A DNA stretch of 64,000 nucleotides from contig JBDWAL010000017.1 of NCBI GenBank assembly GCA_039978895.1, forward strand, positions 124,001 through 188,000, given 5' to 3'. Below, in pieces: positions 43,246 to 51,641 of this stretch; the stretch's first letter is position 1; every line of letters begins with the position of its first letter. The position numbers were made by a program, and so were the translations under genes. The DNA is from Aliishimia sp039978895 (GTDB taxonomy: Bacteria > Pseudomonadota > Alphaproteobacteria > Rhodobacterales > Rhodobacteraceae). The notes beneath the pieces were generated by a model that searched no databases, was not told the origin of the DNA, and worked only from the letters and a program-made list of their open reading frames with translations.

Positions 43246-45282
43246 TTACTTCCCAAGTGTGGCCCCGCGTATTTCCTCAGAGAATGGCACGGGCAAGGGA
43301 TCCAACCCCAGGCGCGCCCGATAGATAGGGAGACTTTCACTCACCCGCATCACATAGTTCCGGGTTTCGCGAAACGGGATGCCTTCGATCCAGTCGATCA
43401 TGTCTTCTAGGGAGCCTGACCGGGGATCTCCATAAAGACGCATCCAACGATCTGGTCGCGAGGGTCCAGCATTATAACCCGCGGACACCATGATAACATT
43501 GTCACCAAACCGTCCCGCGAGCGTCTTGAGGTACTTGGTCCCAAGCACAGCATTGTAAACAGGGTCTTGCGTCAATTTCGCTGTCCGGTGTTGGCCCAAA
43601 ACGCCCAACTCCCCGGCCACTTCACGCGCGGTCGCAGGCATCAGTTGCATCAATCCCATGGCCCCTGCACCTGACACCACAACAGGATCAAATTCGCTTT
43701 CACGCCGCGCAATCGCCAACGCCATTTCGGTCGCAATCGGAAGGTCTTGTCCCACCAAAGGATGTAGCGCGTAATAAGGTTTGGGAACGATAACCCCCCG
43801 CCTTGCCACGCTTTTCCCAATCATAACGGCCAGATGTGGTTCACCAATATCGATTGCCGCTTGTCCCAACAAGGCGGCATCATCTGCATCCAACTGTTCC
43901 GCAAGATGACGCCAGAAACGTTCGGCCAAAGACCGATATCCAGCTTGAGACAACATCAAACCCGCTTGAAACAACGTATCCTGAACCACGGGGCTTGTGC
44001 GCCAATCAGCTTGCGGCACATCTGCCAATCCCACATCAAACGGAAGCTGCGCGGCTTCCGCTGCGAGCAATCCATAAAATGACGTCTGAAACGCAGCCCC
44101 CTTGGCATATTCCATGTCTGCCAATGCCGGATTGCCCATAGCTGTGTGCGTGCGGCCCTTCCAATATCCGGCACGCCCTTGCGAAATAGGCGACGCAACC
44201 ACTCGGTCGTGGTTCTCAAAATGCTGTAGCGCCACTTCGAACTTATTTAATTTTATCAAAGCGATGTAACCAGCGAGCCATTCTAAGTCGGCGTAATTAG
44301 AACCAACTTCTAAATAATGCTGCGAAGCCATCTGATACGCGCGCACTGCCTTGCCATCGCGCAACTCATCGCGCGCCAATTCACGTCGCCTGTTGGCCCA
44401 AGCCGGTGGATTCCCGAGCTTTTCGCGGCTCACGGAGCGCTCCAACAACAGCGCTTTTGCTTCGCTCCATTTGCCTGCACGGATACGCCACTCAAACCGC
44501 GCGTGGGCCAATCCCGGATCATCCGCAAGTGCAGCTGGCACCTTTTTGATCAGCGCATCGGCATTGTTGGCCCGGTTGCGAAGAGCCATCCGAGCCAACG
44601 CCAACGCCTCTTGTTCGTCGTTCACCAAAGCAAACATACGCCGTGCATTTTTATGCGCCCCTTGCCACAACATCGCGTCCAAACGCGCAACATGGTGCTT
44701 TTTTAACGCCTCAGAATGGTCCTTCAGAAGTAAGGCTTGGTCCGCTTCTGTGATATCCCAATTGCGCCAAGCCGCAACGATCACCGCTTGGGATTCATCT
44801 GTTTGCCCCGTGTTCGTCAGGGCAGCGGCATGGGCGATTGCACCCTCCACGGTCTGGGCCGGGTGCAAATCAAAAAATGTGATGATCGCGTCCTGCCCGG
44901 CATCAATCACAGTCGACTCACTGCGTTTTCGCAAAAGTTCCAAACCCGGCCAATCTGACCGACGATCCAAAAACCGTCGCACGTCTTGAAAAGTTCCGCG
45001 CCCAGCGCGCAATCTGTGCCATTCGATAACATCAGCAGCGACGGGCCCTTGTCCGTCAATCAATGCAAATGCTGCGTCCCAATCGCCCGACTGCATGGCT
45101 TCTAGAGCGCGTCCAAAAGGCGATGGGCGCGCTTGCGGACGAACGGCATCCAAAGGTTCGACCACAGGCGCGGGTCGGCCTTGTGGGCGAACATCTTGTA
45201 AAGACTCTTGCGCTCCAGCCGCGTTCGTCAGCGCGGCTAGGATCACACTCAATATGGATAACTGGCGGAACACGGCTTGCAT
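43246..45282 (-). CDS. Soluble lytic murein transglycosylase
   Basis: The 678-residue protein starts at the ATG at 45282; a TTG at 45291 is also in frame. A signal peptide is followed by a repeated Pro/Arg-rich stretch (about residues 30-60), a long all-helical superhelix, and a C-terminal SLT domain from about residue 520. The catalytic Glu is in AIARRESEFDP, followed by GAMGLMQLMPATA, YNAVLGTKYLK and MVSAGYNAGPS. It cleaves glycan strands of peptidoglycan in the periplasm. It is divergent from dapA with 135 bp between them. Confidence 0.93.
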   Translation of the reverse strand: MQAVFRQLSILSVILAALTNAAGAQESLQDVRPQGRPAPVVEPLDAVRPQARPSPFGRALEAMQSGDWDAAFALIDGQGPVAADVIEWHRLRAGRGTFQDVRRFLDRRSDWPGLELLRKRSESTVIDAGQDAIITFFDLHPAQTVEGAIAHAAALTNTGQTDESQAVIVAAWRNWDITEADQALLLKDHSEALKKHHVARLDAMLWQGAHKNARRMFALVNDEQEALALARMALRNRANNADALIKKVPAALADDPGLAHARFEWRIRAGKWSEAKALLLERSVSREKLGNPPAWANRRRELARDELRDGKAVRAYQMASQHYLEVGSNYADLEWLAGYIALIKLNKFEVALQHFENHDRVVASPISQGRAGYWKGRTHTAMGNPALADMEYAKGAAFQTSFYGLLAAEAAQLPFDVGLADVPQADWRTSPVVQDTLFQAGLMLSQAGYRSLAERFWRHLAEQLDADDAALLGQAAIDIGEPHLAVMIGKSVARRGVIVPKPYYALHPLVGQDLPIATEMALAIARRESEFDPVVVSGAGAMGLMQLMPATAREVAGELGVLGQHRTAKLTQDPVYNAVLGTKYLKTLAGRFGDNVIMVSAGYNAGPSRPDRWMRLYGDPRSGSLEDMIDWIEGIPFRETRNYVMRVSESLPIYRARLGLDPLPVPFSEEIRGATLGK

Positions 45283-45417
45283 TTGATCCAATTAGGAGGC
45301 TAGAGCCGTTAAACATAACGAACGACCCGCAGCGATCAACTCACCATATAGAGAGCCCGGGACAAACCACCAACCCAAGCCGCAAATTGCGGCACATTAC
45401 GCAAAAGGAGCGTGTTT

Positions 45418-46293
45418 ATGTTTAAAGGCTCAATGCCCGCACTCGTCACGCCGTTTCAGGACGGCCAGCCGGATCTGGACACGCTCAAAAAGCTGGTCGA
45501 ATGGCACATCTCAGAAGGGTCGCATGGGCTGGTTCCAGTTGGGACCACAGGCGAAAGCCCAACGTTGACGCATGACGAACATGAAACCGTGATCAAAACT
45601 GTCGTGGACGCGGCCGCTGGCCGTATCCCTGTGATCGCCGGAGCAGGGTCAAACAACACAGCCGAAGCCGCACGTTTTGTGCAATTCGCAGCAGAAGCTG
45701 GGGCTGACGCCGCACTCGTTGTGACGCCATATTACAACAAACCCACGCAACGCGGTATGATTGCGCATTACACGGCCCTGCATGAGGCTGCAGATATCCC
45801 GATTGTAATCTACAATATCCCCGGACGTTCCGTTGTGGACATGTCCCCCGCGACGATGGGCGAACTGGCCAAGTTAAGCCGCATTGTCGGCGTGAAAGAT
45901 GCCACGGGGGACCTTGCCCGCGTATGCGCCACCCGAATGACGTGTGGCACCGACTTCATCCAATTGTCTGGCGAAGATGGCACCGCTCATGGGTTCAACG
46001 CTCAAGGCGGCGTGGGATGTATTTCGGTGACGGCAAATGTCGCCCCAAAGTTGGTGTCTCAAGTGCAGAACGCGTGTCTTGCGGGCGATTATGCCACTGC
46101 ATTAACTCTGCAAGACCGTCTGATGCCGTTGCACCAAGCAATCTTCACAGAACCCGGCCTTGTCGGCGTGAAATACGCGATGTCTAAACTGGATTTGTGC
46201 TCTCCGGAGGTGCGTTTGCCTTTGACAGAATTGTCTGACGAGACCAAACAACTCGTTGATGATGGCCTACGTCACGCGGGATTGTTGAACTAA
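45418..46293 (+). CDS. dapA: 4-hydroxy-tetrahydrodipicolinate synthase
   Basis: The 291-residue protein starts at the ATG at 45418, seven bases after AAAGGAG. It is a (beta/alpha)8 barrel: GSMPALVTPF, the substrate motif GTTGESPTL, VTPYYNKPTQRGM with the active-site Tyr, IYNIPGRSV, the Schiff-base Lys in IVGVKDATGD, and SGEDGTAHGFNAQGGVGCISVTANVAP. It condenses pyruvate with aspartate semialdehyde to begin lysine and diaminopimelate synthesis. Two AT palindromes follow it. Confidence 0.96.
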   Translation: MFKGSMPALVTPFQDGQPDLDTLKKLVEWHISEGSHGLVPVGTTGESPTLTHDEHETVIKTVVDAAAGRIPVIAGAGSNNTAEAARFVQFAAEAGADAALVVTPYYNKPTQRGMIAHYTALHEAADIPIVIYNIPGRSVVDMSPATMGELAKLSRIVGVKDATGDLARVCATRMTCGTDFIQLSGEDGTAHGFNAQGGVGCISVTANVAPKLVSQVQNACLAGDYATALTLQDRLMPLHQAIFTEPGLVGVKYAMSKLDLCSPEVRLPLTELSDETKQLVDDGLRHAGLLN

Positions 46294-46301
46294 AGCGCGT
46301 T

Positions 46302-46358
46302 CAAGAATTTTCAAAAATTCTTGGGCTGAAGGGGCGCGCAAATTCTTGAAAGAATTTG
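46302..46358. terminator. Two AT-rich palindromes between dapA and the Ada-like gene
   Basis: The first is 46302-46323 (CAAGAATTTT / AAAATTCTTG) and the second is 46339-46358 (CAAATTCTT / AAGAATTTG), each with a 2-base centre. They lie between convergent genes and can serve both as 3' ends. Both share the CAA...TTG design with the palindrome at 24504-24523. Confidence 0.5.
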
Positions 46359-46364
46359 ATTGCT

Positions 46365-47195
46365 CTATGCGTCCTCCCGTGCGCTTTCATAGGCCAACAT
46401 AGCGCGCTTCATTGGCAATCCCCAATGATACCCACCTAATGCCCCGGACTTGCGCAAAGCCCGGTGGCACGGAATCAACCAGCTCACAGGGTTTCGCCCC
46501 ACAGCAGTCCCTACAGCGCGCACCGCACGGGGGCTGCCGATGCTGCCTGCGATCTCGGAATAGGTCGTAACGTGGCCGGATGGGATATGAAGCAATGCTT
46601 CCCAAACTTTGATTTGGAACGGTCCGCCGATCAGATGCAAAGCGGCTTCACCCTTTTGCGCAAAAGCTGCACTTGCCCAAGGGCTTACAGCATCGACATC
46701 TTCGACATAATTGGCGTCCGGCCAACGCCCGATCATGTCCTGCCATGCCCAATCACGCCCAAACTCAGAGGCAAAGGCCAGACCGCAAATCCCTTTGCTC
46801 GTCGCCATCACCAGCGCCTCCCCAAACGGAGAGTCGATCCAACCGTAGCGAATGGTCAAACCGGCACCTTTGCGTGCAAATTCGCCGGGGCTCATCGCTT
46901 CCCAACGTACGAATAAGTCATGCAATCGCCCGGTTCCTGACAGTCCCGCGGCCATGGACGCTTCCAGCGTTGTAAAACGCTCGGCTAACACCGCCTTAGC
47001 ATGACCCAATGCTAAATATTGCTGATATCGTTTGGGTGACACCCCAACCCAGCTTGAGAACACACGTTGAAAATGTGCAGGGCTCATCCCCATTTCTTGG
47101 GCCATATCATCAAGACTTAGCATTTCGGGCGCATCATCAATCAAAGCGATTGCGCGGCGGATCACGTTGTAATGGTATGTTTCATTCTGTTCCAT
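46365..47195 (-). CDS. AraC-type regulator fused to O6-methylguanine-DNA methyltransferase
   Basis: The 276-residue protein has an AraC helix-turn-helix region at about 20-105 (LSLDDMAQEMGMSPAHFQRVFSSWVG) and an MGMT domain from about 110. The acceptor Cys lies in PVSWLIPCHRALRKSG, preceded by RAVGTAVGRNP, and FQIKVWEALLHIPSGHVTTYSEIA is the usual DNA-binding helix. It removes alkyl groups from O6-methylguanine and may act as its own regulator. The N-terminal phosphotriester-repair zinc domain of Ada is missing, so this is an Ada-like two-domain form, about 80 residues shorter. Confidence 0.92.
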   Translation of the reverse strand: MEQNETYHYNVIRRAIALIDDAPEMLSLDDMAQEMGMSPAHFQRVFSSWVGVSPKRYQQYLALGHAKAVLAERFTTLEASMAAGLSGTGRLHDLFVRWEAMSPGEFARKGAGLTIRYGWIDSPFGEALVMATSKGICGLAFASEFGRDWAWQDMIGRWPDANYVEDVDAVSPWASAAFAQKGEAALHLIGGPFQIKVWEALLHIPSGHVTTYSEIAGSIGSPRAVRAVGTAVGRNPVSWLIPCHRALRKSGALGGYHWGLPMKRAMLAYESAREDA

Positions 47196-47364
47196 GCACC
47201 GACTTTATCCAGATGAACTTGACAGTTCGACCCGAATCCTGCGCAGACGACCAACCAAGGCACATAGAAGAAGATGTCCTCCAAATTAAGGACGCCGTAA
47301 CGATATACCCTAATACCGTGAAATTTGCTTGCTGTGGCCCTTCTCTTGCGGCAAGACACAGTCC

Positions 47365-48021
47365 ATGGCGAAAAAGGCAATAAAACAACTGGATTACCTG
47401 ACCCTGCGTGAAATTTTCACGCGGTTCCAAGACTCCGATCCTGAGCCTAAAGGCGAACTAGAACACGTGAATGTTTATACGTTGGTCGTCGCTGTTGCGT
47501 TATCCGCGCAAGCCACCGACATCGGCGTGAACAAAGCCACACGCGCGCTGTTCAAAATCGCGGACACCCCGCAGAAGATGCTCGACCTTGGCCTTGAGGG
47601 ATTGACCGAGCATATCAAAACCATTGGTTTGTTTCGCCAAAAGGCAAAGAACGTTATCAAGTTAAGCCAAATTCTGGTCGACGTGTATGACGGCGTTGTT
47701 CCCAATTCGCGGGCCGCCCTGCAATCTTTGCCCGGCGTCGGACGCAAGACCGCCAATGTGGTTTTGAACATGTGGTGGCAACAACCCGCACAAGCTGTCG
47801 ACACGCACATATTTCGCGTTGGCAACCGCACAGGTATCGCTCCGGGAAAGACCGTTGACGTGGTCGAGCGTGCCGTCGAAGACAACATACCAGCTGATTT
47901 TCAACTCCATGCGCATCACTGGCTGATCCTGCATGGGCGCTACATTTGTGTGGCACGCAAACCAAAATGCGGCGCGTGTTTGATCCGTGATCTCTGCCCG
48001 TTTGAGGAAAAAACTGAATGA
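47365..48021 (+). CDS. nth: Endonuclease III
   Basis: The 218-residue DNA glycosylase-lyase has the helix-hairpin-helix LPGVGRKTANVVL with the catalytic Lys, the catalytic Asp in VDTHIFRVGNR, and the C-terminal [4Fe-4S] site C-x6-C-x2-C-x5-C in CVARKPKCGACLIRDLCPF. It removes oxidised pyrimidines from DNA. The ATG at 47365 fits the family length. Its stop overlaps the next gene's start (ATGA), so it is coupled to a PfkB kinase, an arrangement seen in related bacteria. Confidence 0.95.
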   Translation: MAKKAIKQLDYLTLREIFTRFQDSDPEPKGELEHVNVYTLVVAVALSAQATDIGVNKATRALFKIADTPQKMLDLGLEGLTEHIKTIGLFRQKAKNVIKLSQILVDVYDGVVPNSRAALQSLPGVGRKTANVVLNMWWQQPAQAVDTHIFRVGNRTGIAPGKTVDVVERAVEDNIPADFQLHAHHWLILHGRYICVARKPKCGACLIRDLCPFEEKTE

Positions 48022-49004
48022 CCCGATACAAACTTGTCGGCATCGGCAACGCCGTTGTAGACGTAATATCGCACGCCGATGATAACTTTTTGGACCTGAT
48101 GGGGATCGAAAAAGGCATCATGCAGCTCATCGAACAAGAGCGCGGCGAAGTCCTATACGGCTCCATGCGAGATCGCCTGCAAACACCGGGCGGCGCTGTC
48201 GCCAATACGATCGCTGGCGTGGGTGCGCTAGGTTTGCCCACTGCCTTTATTGGCAGGGTCCGCAATGATACTTTGGGTGTTTTCTACGCCAAATCGATGC
48301 AAGACAGCGGCACTGATTTCGTCAACGCGCCTCTAGAAGGCGACCTCTCCACCTCCCGTTCGATGATTTTCGTGTCGCCCGATGGTGAGCGGTCTATGAA
48401 CACTTACTTGGGCATTTCCACTGAACTTGGCCCAGAAGACGTGTCTGAAGCCGTCGCTGACCAAACCGAGATGTTGTTTCTTGAAGGTTACTTATTCGAC
48501 AAGGACAAAGGAAAAGAGGCATTCCGCAAGGCCTCCCGTTTGGCGCGTGCGTCCGGCGGTAAAGCCGGTATTGCGATTTCCGACCCATTTTGCGTTGAAC
48601 GGCATCGCCCGGACTTCTTGGATATGATCGGAAACGAACTCGATTATGTGATCGGCAATGAACACGAGGTCAAATCGCTGTTTCAAACCGATGATCTGGA
48701 AGAAGCCTTGGCCAAGACCGCCGCGATGATCCCCCTGTTGGTGTGCACACGCTCAGGAGACGGCGTGACGATCATAGCTGGCGATGAGCGTCACGACCTG
48801 CCCGTCAACGCGGTAACGCCAGTGGATGCAACAGGCGCAGGTGATCAATTCGCAGCCGGTTTCTTATATGGCCTTGCCACCGGTCACGATCTTGCAACCT
48901 GTGGTAAAATGGGGAACCTGTGCGCGGGCGAAGTCATTTCCCATGTCGGACCACGTCCCGAAGCAGACATGATGGCTGCCTTTAAAGCTGCTGGCTTGCT
49001 GTAA
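48018..49004 (+). CDS. PfkB-family sugar/nucleoside kinase
   Basis: The 328-residue protein belongs to the ribokinase fold: TPGGAVANTIAGVGALGLPTAFIGRVRND near residue 55 and the anion-hole motif DATGAGDQFAAGFLYGL with the catalytic Asp near residue 280. The N-terminus YKLVGIGNAVVDVI is like the adenosine kinase branch. The phosphoryl acceptor is probably adenosine or another nucleoside but is not shown. It overlaps nth by four bases and its stop overlaps the next ATG. Confidence 0.9.
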   Translation: MTRYKLVGIGNAVVDVISHADDNFLDLMGIEKGIMQLIEQERGEVLYGSMRDRLQTPGGAVANTIAGVGALGLPTAFIGRVRNDTLGVFYAKSMQDSGTDFVNAPLEGDLSTSRSMIFVSPDGERSMNTYLGISTELGPEDVSEAVADQTEMLFLEGYLFDKDKGKEAFRKASRLARASGGKAGIAISDPFCVERHRPDFLDMIGNELDYVIGNEHEVKSLFQTDDLEEALAKTAAMIPLLVCTRSGDGVTIIAGDERHDLPVNAVTPVDATGAGDQFAAGFLYGLATGHDLATCGKMGNLCAGEVISHVGPRPEADMMAAFKAAGLL

Positions 49005-49597
49005 TGATGCTCGACGACGGGTATCACGACGTTCCCGCCGGTAAATTGGCGATGGTGGTCACCTACCTGAAGATGACCACCCCTGCCGCCTTACGAGGCG
49101 CCGTGTTGCCAGACGGGTTAAGTCTTGAACCGCTCGCCCGGGACGTCGAGACTTATCTCGATGTGTTCCGGCGAGTGGGCCAAGATTGGCTGTGGTTTGA
49201 ACGCCTTAAAACGCCTGCAGCGGATTTGGCGGCGCTCTTGCACGATCCCAAAGTTTCCATTTTTACATTGATGAAAAATGGGCAAGCAGAAGCCCTGTTG
49301 GAACTCGACTTTCGCGAACACGGTGTGTGCGAACTGGCTTATTTCGGGCTCACACCTGCACTGATCGGCAGCGGCGCTGGCGCATATCTTATGGATCGTG
49401 CCATCGAAGCTGCTTGGGCTGCTGAAATTGACGAATTCCAGCTACACACATGTACGCTGGATAGCCCTCAAGCCATGGACTTTTACATTCGCTCGGGTTT
49501 CAAACCTTATAAGCGCAAAATCGAAGTGTCTGAAGACCCTCGCACACATGGTGTCTATGGGATCGGGGTTGCACCTAAGGTGCCGCACCTTAAATGA
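49004..49597 (+). CDS. GNAT-family N-acetyltransferase
   Basis: The 197-residue protein overlaps the kinase stop by one base (TAATG). The C-terminal acetyl-CoA motif is ELAYFGLTPALIGSGAGAYLMDRAIEAAW, with FQLHTCTLDSPQAMDFYIRSGFKPYKR as the last strand-helix pair, both usual for GNAT. The N-terminal part is divergent. The acceptor amine is unknown. With nth and the kinase it makes a three-gene transcription unit. Confidence 0.87.
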   Translation: MMLDDGYHDVPAGKLAMVVTYLKMTTPAALRGAVLPDGLSLEPLARDVETYLDVFRRVGQDWLWFERLKTPAADLAALLHDPKVSIFTLMKNGQAEALLELDFREHGVCELAYFGLTPALIGSGAGAYLMDRAIEAAWAAEIDEFQLHTCTLDSPQAMDFYIRSGFKPYKRKIEVSEDPRTHGVYGIGVAPKVPHLK

Positions 49598-49613
49598 GAC
49601 GCCCTAAAACAGA

Positions 49614-50468
49614 TTATGTTTTGCGCAAATCCAACATCAGATAAATGTTGTTGGCCTTGAACACCTCACGGTTACGGGTTTGTTGGTTCAACCGCTGATC
49701 CAACCGCGAGCGTTTGCGTTCGTTCATGAGCGCGTGCACCACTTTGTCCAACATCCAGCGCAGCTTTGGCTTGCTGTTTTGTAGGTCTTCATCCACGCGC
49801 GTCAAAGCATAACCAAGCACGTTGAACAGCCCTTGTTCGATCTCGACTGAGGGGGCCGTTCCGATTGTGATGTCATCTTCGCTCAGCACATCCACCGGCC
49901 AAGTGGCCAGTTTCGCGCGGAAATCCGCTATTGGGTGTCCGCCGCCAACAGTGGCTTTGCCTTTTGCAATGCTGAATCTTTCAGATCGGAAGCAATCCGA
50001 AATGATGATTTTTCCACCCGGTTTGAGCAATTCCAGACACCGGGGCACGCCGGACTCCAGCGGAATATACTGATAGCTTTCTGAGAACAGGCACAGGTCA
50101 AAGTCATTTGTCCCGGCATAATCTTCAAACATGCATTCGTGCACGATCGCCTCGGGGGCATTCTTGCGGCAATGCTCTGCAAGCAATGCAGACGGCACAA
50201 CAATTTCTACGGAGTGGCCGAGTGCGATCAGTTTCTTCGCGGTTTCACCCGCCCCGCCACCGATGTCCAAGATACGCACGGGTGTATCTGGCAAAAGCTT
50301 GAATAGCTTATCAGTATAGGCTTCTTGCGCGGCACGCAGATTTGACGCGTTCACATCCAACCCGTCCCAAAGCCCATAATGCAGGTTTTCTGCACCCGTC
50401 AGCCAACGGACGAATTCGAGGCCTACATCCAGCCCAATGGCGCGTGTGTCGATCTTTTGCTTGCTCAT
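49614..50468 (-). CDS. Class I SAM-dependent methyltransferase
   Basis: The 284-residue protein has the SAM motif VRILDIGGGAGETAKKL near residue 65 and the later LELLKPGGKIIISDCF. The N-terminal ENLHYGLWDGLDVNASNLRAAQEAYTDKLF resembles small-molecule C- and O-methyltransferases of the UbiE/phosphoethanolamine type. The substrate is unknown. It is convergent with the GNAT gene, with 16 bp between the stops. Confidence 0.85.
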   Translation of the reverse strand: MSKQKIDTRAIGLDVGLEFVRWLTGAENLHYGLWDGLDVNASNLRAAQEAYTDKLFKLLPDTPVRILDIGGGAGETAKKLIALGHSVEIVVPSALLAEHCRKNAPEAIVHECMFEDYAGTNDFDLCLFSESYQYIPLESGVPRCLELLKPGGKIIISDCFRSERFSIAKGKATVGGGHPIADFRAKLATWPVDVLSEDDITIGTAPSVEIEQGLFNVLGYALTRVDEDLQNSKPKLRWMLDKVVHALMNERKRSRLDQRLNQQTRNREVFKANNIYLMLDLRKT

Positions 50469-50507
50469 GGCGCGGGGGGTACTCGCTTGGATGGGATTTG
50501 AAAAGCC

Positions 50508-50990
50508 TTATGGCTGCGGTATGGCGCAGTCGCCACCCGAAAAACATGTCTCTACTTTGCTCAGAATTTCTTGGGTGGGTTGAGCAAACACGAAGCCACC
50601 GCAAGGGCGGCTGACCAATTCATAGCCTGTATCGACGCGCTTCAAAAACGCCAAAGCATCGCCCGGTTTTGGTTCGGAGCACCACGGCCCAGCACATTTC
50701 ACAATCAAGGTGACTGGCGCGTTGAAGGGTTCGGCGAAACCGTCTTGGGACAACGAATACCCACGCAACCGCGCTTTTATCTGCGTTTGTGGGGGCGTGG
50801 CCGCTTGGTTTTCCCAATCTGTCTTTGGCAATTCATCGACGGGGAATGTTAAAGTGCCCTCCACAACCACGTAGGCAGCTTCGCTATCGCGCGCGTGTGC
50901 AAAAGCGTTTTCCACATACCACGGCGCGCAAGACAACGCCGCCGCCTGAATCGGCGCCAACAAAGCCAAAAGAAATACTATGAGCTTCAT
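50508..50990 (-). CDS. Exported Cys-rich protein of unknown function
   Basis: The 160-residue protein begins with a signal peptide (MKLIVFLLALLAPIQAAA) and has Cys at about residues 21, 99, 104, 130, 149 and 155, probably disulfide-bonded in the periplasm. A beta-rich region is visible (AAYVVVEGTLTFPVDELP, APVTLIVKCAG, and so on). It starts directly after the rppH stop codon, so the two are transcribed together. No family is recognised. Confidence 0.75.
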   Translation of the reverse strand: MKLIVFLLALLAPIQAAALSCAPWYVENAFAHARDSEAAYVVVEGTLTFPVDELPKTDWENQAATPPQTQIKARLRGYSLSQDGFAEPFNAPVTLIVKCAGPWCSEPKPGDALAFLKRVDTGYELVSRPCGGFVFAQPTQEILSKVETCFSGGDCAIPQP

Positions 50991-51473
50991 TCAAACATGA
51001 TCCTGAAAGGCAGCAAGGACAGCGACATACACATCCCGCTTAAATGGGACAATGTTGTCCACCAATTCATCGACAGCCAACCACTTCCAAGCTGCAAACT
51101 CTGGATGTTCGGTTGCGATATTCACCTGTTCATCTGATCCGGTGAACTGCAACAAGAACCATTTCTGCTTTTGCCCCCGATATTTTCCCTTCCAAAGCTT
51201 TGGAACAAGATCAATAGGGAGTTCATAAGGCAACCATTCATCAGATTCTGCGATCACTTCGACCAGATCAGTCGTGATACCGGTTTCTTCCCACAATTCG
51301 CGCAAAGCCGCGTCGCGCGGGTCTTCGCCTTTATCCACGCCGCCCTGCGGCATCTGCCAAGCATCTGTGTAACGGTCGTTACGCTGGCCTACGAAAATCT
51401 TGCCCTCTTTGTTCAGGATCATGATCCCAACACAGGGGCGGTACGGTAATTTGGCGATATCATCTGGTGTCAT
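50991..51473 (-). CDS. rppH: RNA pyrophosphohydrolase
   Basis: The 160-residue Nudix enzyme starts at the ATG at 51473, which gives the usual N-terminus MTPDDIAKLPYRPCVGIM; an ATG at 51497 would add eight residues. The Nudix box GVDKGEDPRDAALRELWEETG follows the pattern G-x5-E-x7-R-E-U-x-E-E-x-G without change. It removes pyrophosphate from 5'-triphosphate RNA and starts mRNA decay. The last residues and the WYAWK-like segment AAWKWLAVDEL fit RppH of alphaproteobacteria. Confidence 0.95.
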   Translation of the reverse strand: MTPDDIAKLPYRPCVGIMILNKEGKIFVGQRNDRYTDAWQMPQGGVDKGEDPRDAALRELWEETGITTDLVEVIAESDEWLPYELPIDLVPKLWKGKYRGQKQKWFLLQFTGSDEQVNIATEHPEFAAWKWLAVDELVDNIVPFKRDVYVAVLAAFQDHV

Positions 51474-51641
51474 GCGGTCACAGTTAACACATTTCAAATC
51501 GACGACCAGTACCCACGTTAGGCGCTTGTTTGTTCTACTTCATCTTTCTGGCTGGATCAGGGACATCACTTGACGCCGCGTTGTACGTGACATTGCCGTG
51601 CTGATCTGGCGGATTGTTGGTCAACCTGAGGAGGATTCCCC

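Noticed and set aside
46365..47195. Possible truncated ada gene
   Set aside because: Two-domain Ada-like proteins without the zinc domain are common, and the frame and start look intact.
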